A stretch of 64,000 nt of DNA from Marseilla massiliensis (GTDB lineage: Bacteria > Bacteroidota > Bacteroidia > Bacteroidales > Bacteroidaceae). Of this stretch, positions 9,572-18,543 are shown in pieces; the stretch's first letter is position 1, and each line of letters starts with the position of its first letter. The notes beneath the pieces were generated by a model. The model did no database searches. It saw only the letters and a program-made list of their open reading frames with translations, and was not told the origin of the DNA. The translations under genes and the position numbers were made by a program. The DNA lies in NCBI RefSeq assembly GCF_016899955.1, contig NZ_JACJJL010000005.1, forward strand, positions 124,001 to 188,000, in the 5' to 3' direction.

Positions 9572-9614
9572 CAGCTGTTAAAAACATGAACTTAGAACAA
9601 CAACACATCAACCA

Positions 9615-12600
9615 ATGAAACAATTCAGGCTTGTGGACAACATCCTCGGATGGCTGGCGTTTGCCATTGCCGCCGTAGTCTATTGCTCCACCATCGAACC
9701 GACAGCCAGTTTTTGGGACTGTCCTGAGTTTATAACAACAGGCTACAAACTTGAAATAGGACACCCGCCCGGAGCCCCGTTCTTCATGCTGACGGCCAAT
9801 CTTTTTTCTCAGTTCGCCAGCGACCCGTCGCAAGTTGCACGCATGGTCAACATAATGAGCGCATTGCTGTCAGCCACAACAATCATGTTCCTGTTCTGGA
9901 GCATATCACACCTGACACGCAGGCTGCTCGTTGGCGGCAGCAACGAACTCACCACGGGCAAGCTGATTGCCATCGAAGCGTCTGCAATGGTTGGCGCCCT
10001 GATATACACTTTCAGCGACACTTTCTGGTTCAGCGCCGTCGAAGGCGAAGTTTACGCTTACTCTTCGGCATTCACCGCAGTTGTGTTCTGGCTCATACTC
10101 AAGTGGGATGAGCACGCCGACGAGCCCCACAGCGACCGCTGGCTGGTGCTCATTGCATACATGACAGGCCTGTCCATCGGTGTCCACCTGCTCAACCTGC
10201 TCTGCGTCCCGGCCATAGTGCTCGTATACTATTACCGCCGCTTCCCCAACCGCACGGGCAAAGCCGACCTGCGCGGCTCACTGGCTGCATTGGCAGTGTC
10301 CATAGTCATCCTCGCCGCAGTGCTCTACGGAGTGGTTCCCGGCATCGTCCAAGTGGGCGGATGGTTCGAGCTTTTCTTTGTCAACGTGCTTGGATGCCCG
10401 TTCAACACCGGAGAGATCATCTACATCTTCCTGCTCATAGCATGCATCATCTGGGCCATCTATGAGACTTACAGCGACCACAACGAGAAGCGAAGCAACA
10501 TTGCCTTCCTGCTCGCAATTGCCATGCTCGGCATCCCGTTCTACGGCCACGGCATCAGCTCTGTGGTGATTGGCGTGATAATACTTGTTGTGCTGTGGTT
10601 CATCATACAGCGGAAGCGCAAAGGACAGCCGCTGGTTTCGTCGCGCATAAAGAACACTTCACTGCTCTGCATGCTCATGCTCATGATAGGCTATTCATCA
10701 TACGCCGTGATTGTGATACGCTCTTCGGCCAACCCCCCGATGGACCAGAACTCGCCAGAAGACATATTCACGCTTGGCGAATACCTCGGACGCGAGCAGT
10801 ACGGCGACCGTCCTCTGTTCTACGGGCGCGCCTACACATCGCAAGTGGCCCTCGAGCGCGACGGCAACTACTGCCGCCCGGTGATGAAGACAGGCGACCC
10901 TGTATACCAGCGGAAGGAGAAAGCCTCGAAGGACGAGAAAGACTCATACTTCGTGGTGCGCACCAAGGACTCTTACGAATACGCCCAGAACATGCTGTTC
11001 CCAAGGATGTACAGCGACGCCCACGCCGGTGCCTACGAGAGCTGGATGGGTGGTGTCGACGGCACCAACGTGCCCTACGACCGCTGCGGAGAAGAGATCA
11101 TGGTCAAAGTGCCCACACAAATGGAGAACATACGCTTCTTCCTGTCTTACCAATGCAACTTCATGTACTGGCGTTACTTCATGTGGAACTTCGCCGGAAG
11201 GCAGAACGACCTGCAGGGCAACGGCGAACTGGAGCATGGCAACTGGATTACCGGCTTCTCGTGGTTTGACAACTGGCGCCTGGGCGACCAGAGCAAGCTG
11301 CCCGACGAGCTAAAGAACAACAAGGGGCACAACGTGTTCTACTGCCTGCCGTTGCTGCTGGGCATCATCGGTCTGTTCTGGCAGTCACTGCGCCGCGGGC
11401 ACAAAGGCATCCGCCAATTCTGGGTTGTGTTCTTCCTCTTCTTCATGACGGGCCTCGCAATCGTGATATACCTCAACCAGACGCCGATGCAACCGCGTGA
11501 GCGCGACTATGCCTACGCTGGCTCGTTCTATGCGTTTGCAATATGGTGCGGCATGGGCGTAGCAGCCATAATAGACGAAATCAACCGCAGGCTCAAGGGC
11601 CACGAGACCGTGCTGGCAGCCATTGTGAGCGTTGTTTGCCTGCTTGTGCCTATACAAATGGCATCGCAGACATGGGACGACCACGACCGCAGCGGCCGAT
11701 ACACCTGCCGCGACTTCGGCCAGAACTACCTAATGTCGCTTCAGGAAAGCGGCAACCCGATAGTGTTCACCAACGGCGACAACGACACCTTCCCGCTGTG
11801 GTACAACCAAGACACCGAAGGAGTGCGCACAGATGCACGCGTATGCAACCTGAGCTACCTGCAGACAGACTGGTATATAGACCAGATGCGCCGCCCGGCC
11901 TACGACTCCCCATCGGTGCCGATAAGCTGGAGCCGACTCGAATATTGCAGCGGCACCAACGAGTATGTGCAGGTTGACCCGAGCCTGAAGGCTTCCATCA
12001 GGGAGCTTTACAAGACATATCCCGACGAAGCAAAGAAAATGTTCGGCGACAATCCGTTCGAACTGCGCAACATACTTACCTACTGGGTTCGCAACAAGAT
12101 GAGCAACGAGCAGCGCGAAGTGGTGAAGCTGCTCACCGGAAGCGACAATGTGCACGTCATTCCCACCGATACCGTCTACATGACAATCGACAAGGAGGCG
12201 GTGAAGAAGAGCGGCATGATGATGGCAGCCGACAGCATACCCGACCGCATGGTCATCTCGCTCAAGGGGAAGAACGCCCTCTACAAGGGCAACCTGATGA
12301 TGCTCGAGATGATTGACCGCTGCAACTGGACACGCCCCGTGTATGTTGCCACCACCGTGGGCCAGGAAAACTACATGAACCTCGGCGACAACTTTGTGCA
12401 GGAAGGCCTTGCCAACCGCATCACACCGTTCACCACCAACGCTCCCGGAGCCAAGAACTTCGACACGAAGCGCACGTATGACAACATGATGCACAAGTTC
12501 AAGTACGGCGGGCTGGACAAGCCGGGCCTCTATCTCGACGAGACCGTGATGCGCATGTGCTACACCCACCGCCGCCTCTTTGTCCAGCTGGCGATGAACC

Positions 12601-12989
12601 TTATGGGCGAGGGCGACAAGACCAAGGCTGCCGAGGTGCTGGCCTATGCCGACAAGATGATACCCGAGTACAATGTGCCAGTAGACTTCAACTCCGGCTC
12701 GCTCGACCAGGCACGCCTGTACATCGAGCTCGGGCAGAAAGCCAAGGGCATGGACATACTCAAGAAACTGTGGACGAAGTCTGAACAGTACCTCAAGTGG
12801 TATTGCAGCCTCGGCGGAATGAGGTTTGCCAGCGCCCAGCGCGACTGCATGCTCCACATATTCATATTGCAGCAGGCAGCCATGGACGGCGCTTCGGCCG
12901 ACCGCGAATGGAGCGAGAAGAAGCTCAAGGAACTCGACGGATTAGTAAATATGTACCGCAGCAAGGGCGGAACATTCCAAGGCCAATAA
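9615..12989 (+). CDS. DUF2723 large membrane protein, possible protein O-mannosyltransferase family
   Basis: 1124-residue inner-membrane protein. The N-terminal third has many transmembrane helices and the family-typical loop TIEPTASFWDCPEFI followed by GHPPGAPFFML, a region resembling the acidic loop of GT-C glycosyltransferases. A soluble segment (about residues 380-570), a second helix group (about 575-690) and a large C-terminal periplasmic part follow. DUF2723 proteins in Bacteroidota have been linked to protein O-mannosylation; that role here is inferred from family only. Own promoter element upstream. The deacetylase gene starts 5 bp after the stop, so both are likely on one transcript. 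Confidence 0.85.
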   Translation: MKQFRLVDNILGWLAFAIAAVVYCSTIEPTASFWDCPEFITTGYKLEIGHPPGAPFFMLTANLFSQFASDPSQVARMVNIMSALLSATTIMFLFWSISHLTRRLLVGGSNELTTGKLIAIEASAMVGALIYTFSDTFWFSAVEGEVYAYSSAFTAVVFWLILKWDEHADEPHSDRWLVLIAYMTGLSIGVHLLNLLCVPAIVLVYYYRRFPNRTGKADLRGSLAALAVSIVILAAVLYGVVPGIVQVGGWFELFFVNVLGCPFNTGEIIYIFLLIACIIWAIYETYSDHNEKRSNIAFLLAIAMLGIPFYGHGISSVVIGVIILVVLWFIIQRKRKGQPLVSSRIKNTSLLCMLMLMIGYSSYAVIVIRSSANPPMDQNSPEDIFTLGEYLGREQYGDRPLFYGRAYTSQVALERDGNYCRPVMKTGDPVYQRKEKASKDEKDSYFVVRTKDSYEYAQNMLFPRMYSDAHAGAYESWMGGVDGTNVPYDRCGEEIMVKVPTQMENIRFFLSYQCNFMYWRYFMWNFAGRQNDLQGNGELEHGNWITGFSWFDNWRLGDQSKLPDELKNNKGHNVFYCLPLLLGIIGLFWQSLRRGHKGIRQFWVVFFLFFMTGLAIVIYLNQTPMQPRERDYAYAGSFYAFAIWCGMGVAAIIDEINRRLKGHETVLAAIVSVVCLLVPIQMASQTWDDHDRSGRYTCRDFGQNYLMSLQESGNPIVFTNGDNDTFPLWYNQDTEGVRTDARVCNLSYLQTDWYIDQMRRPAYDSPSVPISWSRLEYCSGTNEYVQVDPSLKASIRELYKTYPDEAKKMFGDNPFELRNILTYWVRNKMSNEQREVVKLLTGSDNVHVIPTDTVYMTIDKEAVKKSGMMMAADSIPDRMVISLKGKNALYKGNLMMLEMIDRCNWTRPVYVATTVGQENYMNLGDNFVQEGLANRITPFTTNAPGAKNFDTKRTYDNMMHKFKYGGLDKPGLYLDETVMRMCYTHRRLFVQLAMNLMGEGDKTKAAEVLAYADKMIPEYNVPVDFNSGSLDQARLYIELGQKAKGMDILKKLWTKSEQYLKWYCSLGGMRFASAQRDCMLHIFILQQAAMDGASADREWSEKKLKELDGLVNMYRSKGGTFQGQ

Positions 12990-12994
12990 TCGAG

Positions 12995-13606
12995 ATGTTC
13001 ATAGAGCAACCTTCAATATGGCTCCGCTGGCTGTACCCAAGGGCTACATGGAGAATGGACCGTCATGAGAAGTCGGTTTACCTGACTTTCGACGACGGCC
13101 CCATTCCCGAAGCCACACCGTTCATACTCGACACTCTGGCAAACTTCGGAGTGCACGCCACGTTCTTCATGGTGGGCGACAACGTGCGCAAGCACCCCGA
13201 CCTTTACCGCAAGGTGGTGGCTGCCGGCCACAGGATTGGCAACCACACGTTCAACCACATGGGTGGATTCCGCCACACGGTGGCCACATACAACGCCAAC
13301 GCACAGAAGGCCGACGAGCTCCTGCACACCAATCTATTCCGCCCGCCGCACGGCTGGATGCGCCCCGACCAGTATTTCTGGCTTGGCCGCCGCTACCGCA
13401 TCGTGATGTGGGACTTGGTCACCCGCGACTACTCAAAGTGGATGACGGCAGAAGAAGTGCTCAACAATGTGAAGCGTTACACACGCAACGGGTCAATCAT
13501 AACGTTCCACGACTCGCTACGAAGCATCGACAAGCTGCACTACGCACTGCCTGAAGCCATAAAGTGGCTCAAAGAACAAGGATATGAATTCAAGACTTTC
13601 GACTGA
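12995..13606 (+). CDS. polysaccharide deacetylase (NodB domain)
   Basis: 203-residue carbohydrate esterase family 4 protein that removes N- or O-acetyl groups from a polysaccharide. All NodB motifs are visible: TFDDGP (catalytic base and metal Asp), NHTFNH (metal His pair), RPPHGW, WDLVTRDY and IITFHDS with the catalytic His. No signal peptide is evident, so it may be cytoplasmic or membrane-associated through its hydrophobic start (SIWLRWLYP). ATG at 12995 chosen because it gives the usual length and lies 5 bp after the DUF2723 stop. Its end overlaps queG by 23 bp. Confidence 0.9.
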   Translation: MFIEQPSIWLRWLYPRATWRMDRHEKSVYLTFDDGPIPEATPFILDTLANFGVHATFFMVGDNVRKHPDLYRKVVAAGHRIGNHTFNHMGGFRHTVATYNANAQKADELLHTNLFRPPHGWMRPDQYFWLGRRYRIVMWDLVTRDYSKWMTAEEVLNNVKRYTRNGSIITFHDSLRSIDKLHYALPEAIKWLKEQGYEFKTFD

Positions 13607-14630
13607 ACAACAGCTCAGCAGCAGCATCAAAGCCGAGGCGCTAAGCCTCGGCTTTTTTGCTTGCGGCATAGCCAGGGCTACGCCTGTCGACGCCGAAACC
13701 GCCTCGGCCTTCCGCTCATGGATTGGCAACGGGTGCCATGCCGGCATGGAATATATGGCCCGCCACACCGACATAAGGCTCAACCCCGACCTGTTGTTGC
13801 CCGGGGCAAAAAGCGTGGTGTGCGTTGCCATGGCCTATGCCCCACAGCGCACCATGCCCGCCGACGAATACCAGATAGCCGCCTACGCCTATGGCAAAGA
13901 CTACCACGACGCTGTGAAAGCAAGGCTCAGGGCGCTTGCCGCCCACATGGAACAGGCCGCGGCCATGGCCGAGCCACAACCGGGCGGCGCAACCGGCGGT
14001 GGCGTGGCTGTGACAAGGGTGTGCTGCGACACGGCCCCCGTGCTCGAACGCTACTGGGCCATGCAGGCCGGACTGGGCTGGACGGGGCGCAACCACCAGC
14101 TCATCATACCCGGGGCGGGCAGCATGTTCTTCCTCGGCGAGGTGTTCACCACCTTGGCCCTGCAGCCCGATGCCCCCATAGCCGGACATTGCGGCTCGTG
14201 CCACGCATGCACCAAGGCATGCCCCACCCACGCCCTGCGACCCGACGGCACGCTCGACGCCCGCCGGTGCCTGTCGTACCAGACCATTGAAAACCGGGGC
14301 CCAATACCGCCCGGCATAGCTTCCGCCATGGGCAACAGCATATACGGCTGCGACAGGTGCCAGGCCGCATGCCCCCACAACGCAAGTGCGCCAAAGGCAA
14401 CTGCCGCCGAACTGCAGCCTGACGACGAGCTGATGGCAATGCGCAAAGCCGACTGGCACGCGCTGACGCCCGACAGATACCGGCGCCTGTTCAAAGGAAG
14501 CGCCGTGAAACGCTGCAAATACGAGGGGCTGATGCGCAACATCAAGGCTGCAGCTGGCGGGGACGATGCCAGCGGCCAAGGCGAATCCAAAGCCCACGGC
14601 GCCAACGAACAAGGCCCGACGGGCACGTGA
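13584..14630 (+). CDS. queG: epoxyqueuosine reductase
   Basis: Cobalamin- and [4Fe-4S]-dependent reductase, last step of queuosine synthesis in tRNA. 348 residues. Two ferredoxin-type clusters are visible: CGSCHACTKACPTHAL and CDRCQAACPHN, plus the family segment CLSYQTIENRGPIP between them. The N-terminal GFFACGIARA segment is also typical. Overlaps the deacetylase gene by 23 bp. The last 25 residues are Gly/Ala/Ser-rich and not conserved in the family. Confidence 0.93.
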   Translation: MNSRLSTEQQLSSSIKAEALSLGFFACGIARATPVDAETASAFRSWIGNGCHAGMEYMARHTDIRLNPDLLLPGAKSVVCVAMAYAPQRTMPADEYQIAAYAYGKDYHDAVKARLRALAAHMEQAAAMAEPQPGGATGGGVAVTRVCCDTAPVLERYWAMQAGLGWTGRNHQLIIPGAGSMFFLGEVFTTLALQPDAPIAGHCGSCHACTKACPTHALRPDGTLDARRCLSYQTIENRGPIPPGIASAMGNSIYGCDRCQAACPHNASAPKATAAELQPDDELMAMRKADWHALTPDRYRRLFKGSAVKRCKYEGLMRNIKAAAGGDDASGQGESKAHGANEQGPTGT

Positions 14631-14683
14631 CAAAACATGGTGACATGCAGAAAATATCTTTACGCCACCGATGACTCGGCGCC

Positions 14684-14771
14684 AAACGTGCCGTTCTGCC
14701 GTGCGGAACGGCACGTTTGGCCAATCAATACGGCCCGTTTCAGACTGCAAAACGGCACATAGCCCAAACCA
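14684..14771. repeat. four-unit 22-bp palindromic repeat array, copy 2
   Basis: Cores ACGTGCCGT at 14686, ACGGCACGT at 14708, ACGGCCCGT at 14730 and ACGGCACAT at 14752, exactly 22 bp apart. Lies 54 bp after queG and about 590 bp before the pectinesterase gene. Confidence 0.85.
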
Positions 14772-15240
14772 CCGCTGCCCGGGCCGAGAGCCAAGGCCAA
14801 TGACGGCATTGACAAAAACCATACATTTTCATCAACAGAAGCCACATCCACGGCAAGCCTGACCATACATGGCGTGGTGCAGGCGAACACCCGCCAAAGC
14901 CCAAACTGCCGCCAGGTGGCAAAACAAATAGGCGCCATTGGCAGACAGATTGACCTGAGCCATTGTCAAAGGCCAACAGGGCCAAGCCGAAACAAGGCAG
15001 CCGGCACGAGGAATGATAGTCGATCAGGGTGCCTGAAAAGCATTATACAAATATAAGGGATGGCATTCGCCGGGCAAAAGGCTGACTGTGGTGCAAGCCC
15101 CCTCGCGGCGGCAACGTAAGCACCGCGCCGGGCCGGCATGACGGCAAGCGGCCCAAAGCCATGAGCAAAAAAAACGCCACAGCCAGCCTGGCTTTGGCAA
15201 ATAAGCCCACCGGGGACGCAGTTATTCCGGCAATATTTGG
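14772..15240. other. non-coding spacer, no recognisable feature
   Basis: About 470 bp upstream of the pectinesterase promoter. No convincing reading frame, RNA gene or terminator with a T-run was found. Confidence 0.5.
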
Positions 15241-15248
15241 TAACTTTG
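15241..15248 (+). promoter_or_regulatory. -7 element for the pectinesterase gene
   Basis: TAACTTTG, the Bacteroidota -7 consensus, 108 bp before the ATG. No TTTG at the right distance upstream, so possibly an activated promoter. It implies a leader of about 100 nt. Confidence 0.55.
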
Positions 15249-15356
15249 CAATCGCAAACCAACTGGCGGCCCACACGCCAACCGGCCGATGGCGCCCCGA
15301 AAGCCATGGACAGCCATAACCACAGACACATTACCATTAACTAAAATTATATATCA

Positions 15357-16670
15357 ATGAAGACAACACCATCAACACGAAGGGCAGCCATGGCAGCCGT
15401 GGCAGCCCTGATCAACACCGCCACGCTGGCCGCAGCCAGCGCCAACGGGGTGTTCAACGCCGTTGTGGCAACCGACGGAACGGGCCAGTATGCCACCATA
15501 CAGCAGGCCATCGACGACGCCCCTGCCGGACGCACGTCGCCATGGCTCATATTCGTGAAAGCCGGGTCGTATGAAGGCTCGATGAAAATACCTGCGAACA
15601 AGCCGTTCATCCACCTGATAGGCCAGGGAAAAGAGCTCACCACAATACACCGTAGCCTCAACGTGGGCGGGCGCCCGGAAGACGGCAAGACGGCCGGCGA
15701 AACAGCCTACTGGGCCAGTTCGGTGCGCAACCCGCAGGCAAGCGTATACAAGGCTGAAGGCAGCGTGGTGACAGTAGAGGCTTCCGACTTCTACACCACA
15801 GGCATATCCTACGTAAACGACTACGGCGTAGAAGCCCAGAAAGGGCCGCAGGCACTGGCCATGAAGTCGCGCGGCGACCGCGCCGCTTTCTTCGACTGCG
15901 CCTTCCGCTCATTCCAAGACACATGGATGACAACACAAGAGGACGCCTACCGCCACTATGTGAAGGACTGCTACATTGAGGGCGCCGTAGACTATTTCTA
16001 TGGAGGAGGCAACGTGCTGCTCGAAAACTGCACCCTATACAACGTCAGGCGCGGCTCGGTGATAGTGGCGCCAAGCCACGACAAGGCACCGTGGGGATAT
16101 GTATTCCGAAACTGCACCGTGGACGGCAACGCCGAGGCACGCCGCGACGCCAAGACCAAGCTGGGGCGGCCGTGGCACAACTCGCCCAAGGCTGTGTTCA
16201 TACACACCACCATGAACATTCCCATAGCCCCCGAAGGATGGACAGACATGGGGGCCATACCTGCTCTGTTTGCCGAATACGACAGCCGCGACGCGCAGGG
16301 CAACCCCGTCGACCTGAGCCGGCGCAAGAGCACATACAAGGGGCGTGGCGACAACCCGCCTACGGGCAGTTGTCCTACAACGGTGACAAAAGCCGAGGCC
16401 GACCGCATGACCTACGACAACATAATACCCGGAAAAGACAACTGGAACCCAAAGGCCATGATGGAGCGCCTGCCCGAACCGGAAGGAGCTAAAGCCGACG
16501 GGGGCACCATAACGTGGCAGCCTGTAGACGGGGCCATAGGCTATCTGGTGATGTCGGGCGACAGGGTGATAGGCATCACTGCCGACACTAAGCTGCAAAC
16601 CGGCAAGACAGACGGAGCTGCCAACCTGCGCATACGCGCCGTCAACAAGTATGGCACGCCGGGCAAATGA
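15357..16670 (+). CDS. secreted pectinesterase (CE8)
   Basis: 437-residue exported pectin methylesterase, which removes methyl groups from homogalacturonan and so prepares it for polygalacturonases. Signal peptide of about 28 residues ending ASA. A right-handed beta-helix domain carries the CE8 catalytic set: D188 in SFQDTW, D212 in GAVDYFYG and R271 in LGRPW, along with GPQALA. The last 50 residues (TITWQPVDGAIGYLV and RIRAVNKYG) look like a short FnIII-like tail. Fits with the GH28 and GH78 enzymes at 34-39 kb. Converges with the fur-like gene. Confidence 0.93.
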   Translation: MKTTPSTRRAAMAAVAALINTATLAAASANGVFNAVVATDGTGQYATIQQAIDDAPAGRTSPWLIFVKAGSYEGSMKIPANKPFIHLIGQGKELTTIHRSLNVGGRPEDGKTAGETAYWASSVRNPQASVYKAEGSVVTVEASDFYTTGISYVNDYGVEAQKGPQALAMKSRGDRAAFFDCAFRSFQDTWMTTQEDAYRHYVKDCYIEGAVDYFYGGGNVLLENCTLYNVRRGSVIVAPSHDKAPWGYVFRNCTVDGNAEARRDAKTKLGRPWHNSPKAVFIHTTMNIPIAPEGWTDMGAIPALFAEYDSRDAQGNPVDLSRRKSTYKGRGDNPPTGSCPTTVTKAEADRMTYDNIIPGKDNWNPKAMMERLPEPEGAKADGGTITWQPVDGAIGYLVMSGDRVIGITADTKLQTGKTDGAANLRIRAVNKYGTPGK

Positions 16671-16688
16671 CCAGCCTTGCCTGACGAT

Positions 16689-16720
16689 GCGCGCCGAACG
16701 GGCAGTGCCGTGCGGCGCGC
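16689..16720. terminator. hairpin between convergent pectinesterase and fur-like genes
   Basis: 8-bp inverted repeat GCGCGCCG / CGGCGCGC (16689-16696 with 16713-16720). No T-run on either side, so a terminator role is only likely from position. Confidence 0.4.
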
Positions 16721-16773
16721 AACCGTTTCGCCTGCGGCTCGCCATGCCGGCACGGAAGCCTGGCAGCGGCCTG

Positions 16774-17199
16774 TCAGCGGTGCTTGCGGGCACACTCGGG
16801 GCAGATGCCCTTGATCATGTAGTTGACCGAAACGGCCTCATATCCACCCGGCAGCTCCACCTGCGGCACGGCAATGTCTTCCAGGCAGAACGTCTGCCTG
16901 CACCGTTCGCAATAGAAGTGAGCGTGCAAATCGTCGTCGGCATCGTCGCTGTGGCTCCGGCAGAACTCGTAGCGCACGCCGTCGCCGCCATCCTCGAGCA
17001 CGTGCACGAGATGGTGCTCCTTGAAAACAGACAGTGCCCTGAATATTCCCGACTTGTCGATAGACAGTATCTTGTACTCAAGCTCAGTCAACGACATTGG
17101 CCTCTCGGCGCTTGTCAGCTCGCGGAGCACTACAATGCGGTTTGACGTGGGCTTTATGCCGTGGCCCTGCAATATCTCTTCTATCTTACTTACATCCAT
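16774..17199 (-). CDS. Fur-family metalloregulator
   Basis: 141-residue transcriptional repressor of the Fur/Zur/PerR family. N-terminal winged helix (KPTSNRIVVLRELTSAERPMS, then GIFRALSVFKEHHLV as recognition region), C-terminal dimerisation part with HAHFYCERCRQTFC and a final CPECARKH, giving the two CxxC pairs of the structural zinc site. HSDDADDDLHAH supplies likely regulatory metal ligands. Which metal it senses cannot be decided here. It follows the 116-residue membrane protein gene by 28 bp on the same strand and probably shares its promoter. Confidence 0.88.
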   Translation of the reverse strand: MDVSKIEEILQGHGIKPTSNRIVVLRELTSAERPMSLTELEYKILSIDKSGIFRALSVFKEHHLVHVLEDGGDGVRYEFCRSHSDDADDDLHAHFYCERCRQTFCLEDIAVPQVELPGGYEAVSVNYMIKGICPECARKHR

Positions 17200-17227
17200 A
17201 CTCTCTGGTAATGCTTTACGCCGTGGC

Positions 17228-17578
17228 TCACAGCCTGCCCGTCTCGCGGAAGCGCTCGTAACACTTGTCCTTGATGCGCTTCTCTACCTCGGCAGACGAC
17301 TTGGCGCCCGCTGTGACCGACTTTATCCATACGCACAACACAAACACCGCCACCACCACGGCCGCGCAAGCCAGCCATCGCAGCAGCTCGTGCTCTATCG
17401 GCGCCATGTCCATGAACACCACACCGACCAGCAGCGGAATGCCAAACAGCAGGAAATCGGCACCGGTAGTCATCTTGTAACTATCGGACAGCTGCCTGTA
17501 TTCCTCATCCTCGCGCAACAGGCGGTAGCTTTGCTCGCGCCAAAGCGCCTCGAAACGCTCACGGCTTCTGTCTTCCAT
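17228..17578 (-). CDS. small protein with two transmembrane helices, unknown function
   Basis: 116 residues: a charged N-terminal helix (residues 1-35), two hydrophobic helices (about 40-58 and 66-86) and a charged C-terminal helix rich in Lys, Glu and Arg. Both ends would face the cytoplasm. I do not recognise a family. A good promoter lies directly upstream and the fur-like gene follows after 28 bp, so the two are likely an operon. Confidence 0.65.
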   Translation of the reverse strand: MEDRSRERFEALWREQSYRLLREDEEYRQLSDSYKMTTGADFLLFGIPLLVGVVFMDMAPIEHELLRWLACAAVVVAVFVLCVWIKSVTAGAKSSAEVEKRIKDKCYERFRETGRL

Positions 17579-17600
17579 AATTTAATGTACTAATATGTTG

Positions 17601-17631
17601 CAAAATTAACCACGATGCCGCAAACATCAAA
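17601..17631 (-). promoter_or_regulatory. promoter for the membrane protein / fur-like operon
   Basis: On the minus strand: TAATTTTG (17608-17601) and TTTG (17631-17628), 19 bp between. Faces away from the 17690 gene promoter. Confidence 0.7.
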
Positions 17632-17672
17632 ATAAAACGGCTTCCGATCGGCTTTGTTTACATATTTTTTGC

Positions 17673-17680
17673 TATTTTTG
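17673..17680 (+). promoter_or_regulatory. -7 element immediately before the 17690 gene
   Basis: TATTTTTG ending 9 bp before the ATG. The predicted transcript start is within about 6 nt of the start codon, so the mRNA would be almost leaderless. A TTTG at 17653 is spaced 16 bp, shorter than usual. Confidence 0.55.
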
Positions 17681-17689
17681 TAACCGAAT

Positions 17690-18433
17690 ATGGACAAAAT
17701 AGACAAATACAAAGTGGTGGCAGCCTTGGTGCGCAGCTTCTTCGAAGCGTTCTCGTCGGGCATCGTCGACTGCCACATAAAGACAGAAGCCGACAGGTTC
17801 CGCCCGCTATCGGTGAAAAAAGCCATGCTCAACCACTATGAGGCTGTGGGCGAGGTGTTCAACGACACCCTGTTTTACCCCCTCTCTTGCATCAACTACA
17901 CCATGGACGAGATTGAGGGCGAGCTCCGCAAGGCCGACATGCGCCACGCCACAATGACCGACCTGGTGAAGCTGGCCTGCCGCTCAGACGCCGTCTACGC
18001 CGCCATGGTGGCCGAATACAAGCGCAACTTCATGGCCCTGCTGGGCGGACGGGTGCCGGCCATTGCCGACCACCTGCGACTGTACACACGCGGCGAGGGC
18101 GCCGGCAGCGTAGACACCGACACGGCCATCTCGCTGACGGTGCGCACGGTGATGCTCGCCTACGCCAGGGGCATACGCCAAGCCGGCACGGGCAAGGCAT
18201 CGCTACACCAGGCCACGGTGTTCAGGCTGTTGCTCGAGGCAATGACGGTGCTGCTGCACGACAGGCAGATGTCGCTCACAGGAATCGACGAGACAGACGG
18301 CCTCGACGCAATATTCGTAAAGGCGTGCCGCTCTGAACACAACTTCCACGTACTTACCCGCGAAATGGACCGCACATACGGAGAGCTGGTTGAAAGCGAA
18401 GGCATCATATCGCAAGACGACAAGGCCAACTGA
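17690..18433 (+). CDS. hypothetical protein, mostly helical
   Basis: 247-residue protein predicted soluble and largely alpha-helical, without signal peptide or transmembrane helix. I recognise no family or motif. The ATG at 17690 follows a -7 element by only 9 bp, which supports this start. It diverges from the membrane protein / fur-like pair and ends 110 bp before the esterase gene. Confidence 0.65.
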   Translation: MDKIDKYKVVAALVRSFFEAFSSGIVDCHIKTEADRFRPLSVKKAMLNHYEAVGEVFNDTLFYPLSCINYTMDEIEGELRKADMRHATMTDLVKLACRSDAVYAAMVAEYKRNFMALLGGRVPAIADHLRLYTRGEGAGSVDTDTAISLTVRTVMLAYARGIRQAGTGKASLHQATVFRLLLEAMTVLLHDRQMSLTGIDETDGLDAIFVKACRSEHNFHVLTREMDRTYGELVESEGIISQDDKAN

Positions 18434-18543
18434 AGGCCACTCACCAAACCACAACAGCAGGGAGGGAACTCCATGCGGCAATATGTGACAAGTAGTTGCA
18501 TGGCTACTAAAAACTTACTGACAGACCAGAAAAAATTAAGACT

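Noticed and set aside
11730-12857. 375-residue open frame on the minus strand
   Set aside because: Antisense to the DUF2723 gene, no family resemblance.
14772-15240. tRNA or other structural RNA gene
   Set aside because: I looked for the T-arm GGTTCGAATCC pattern and cloverleaf pairing in this and the other long gaps and found none.
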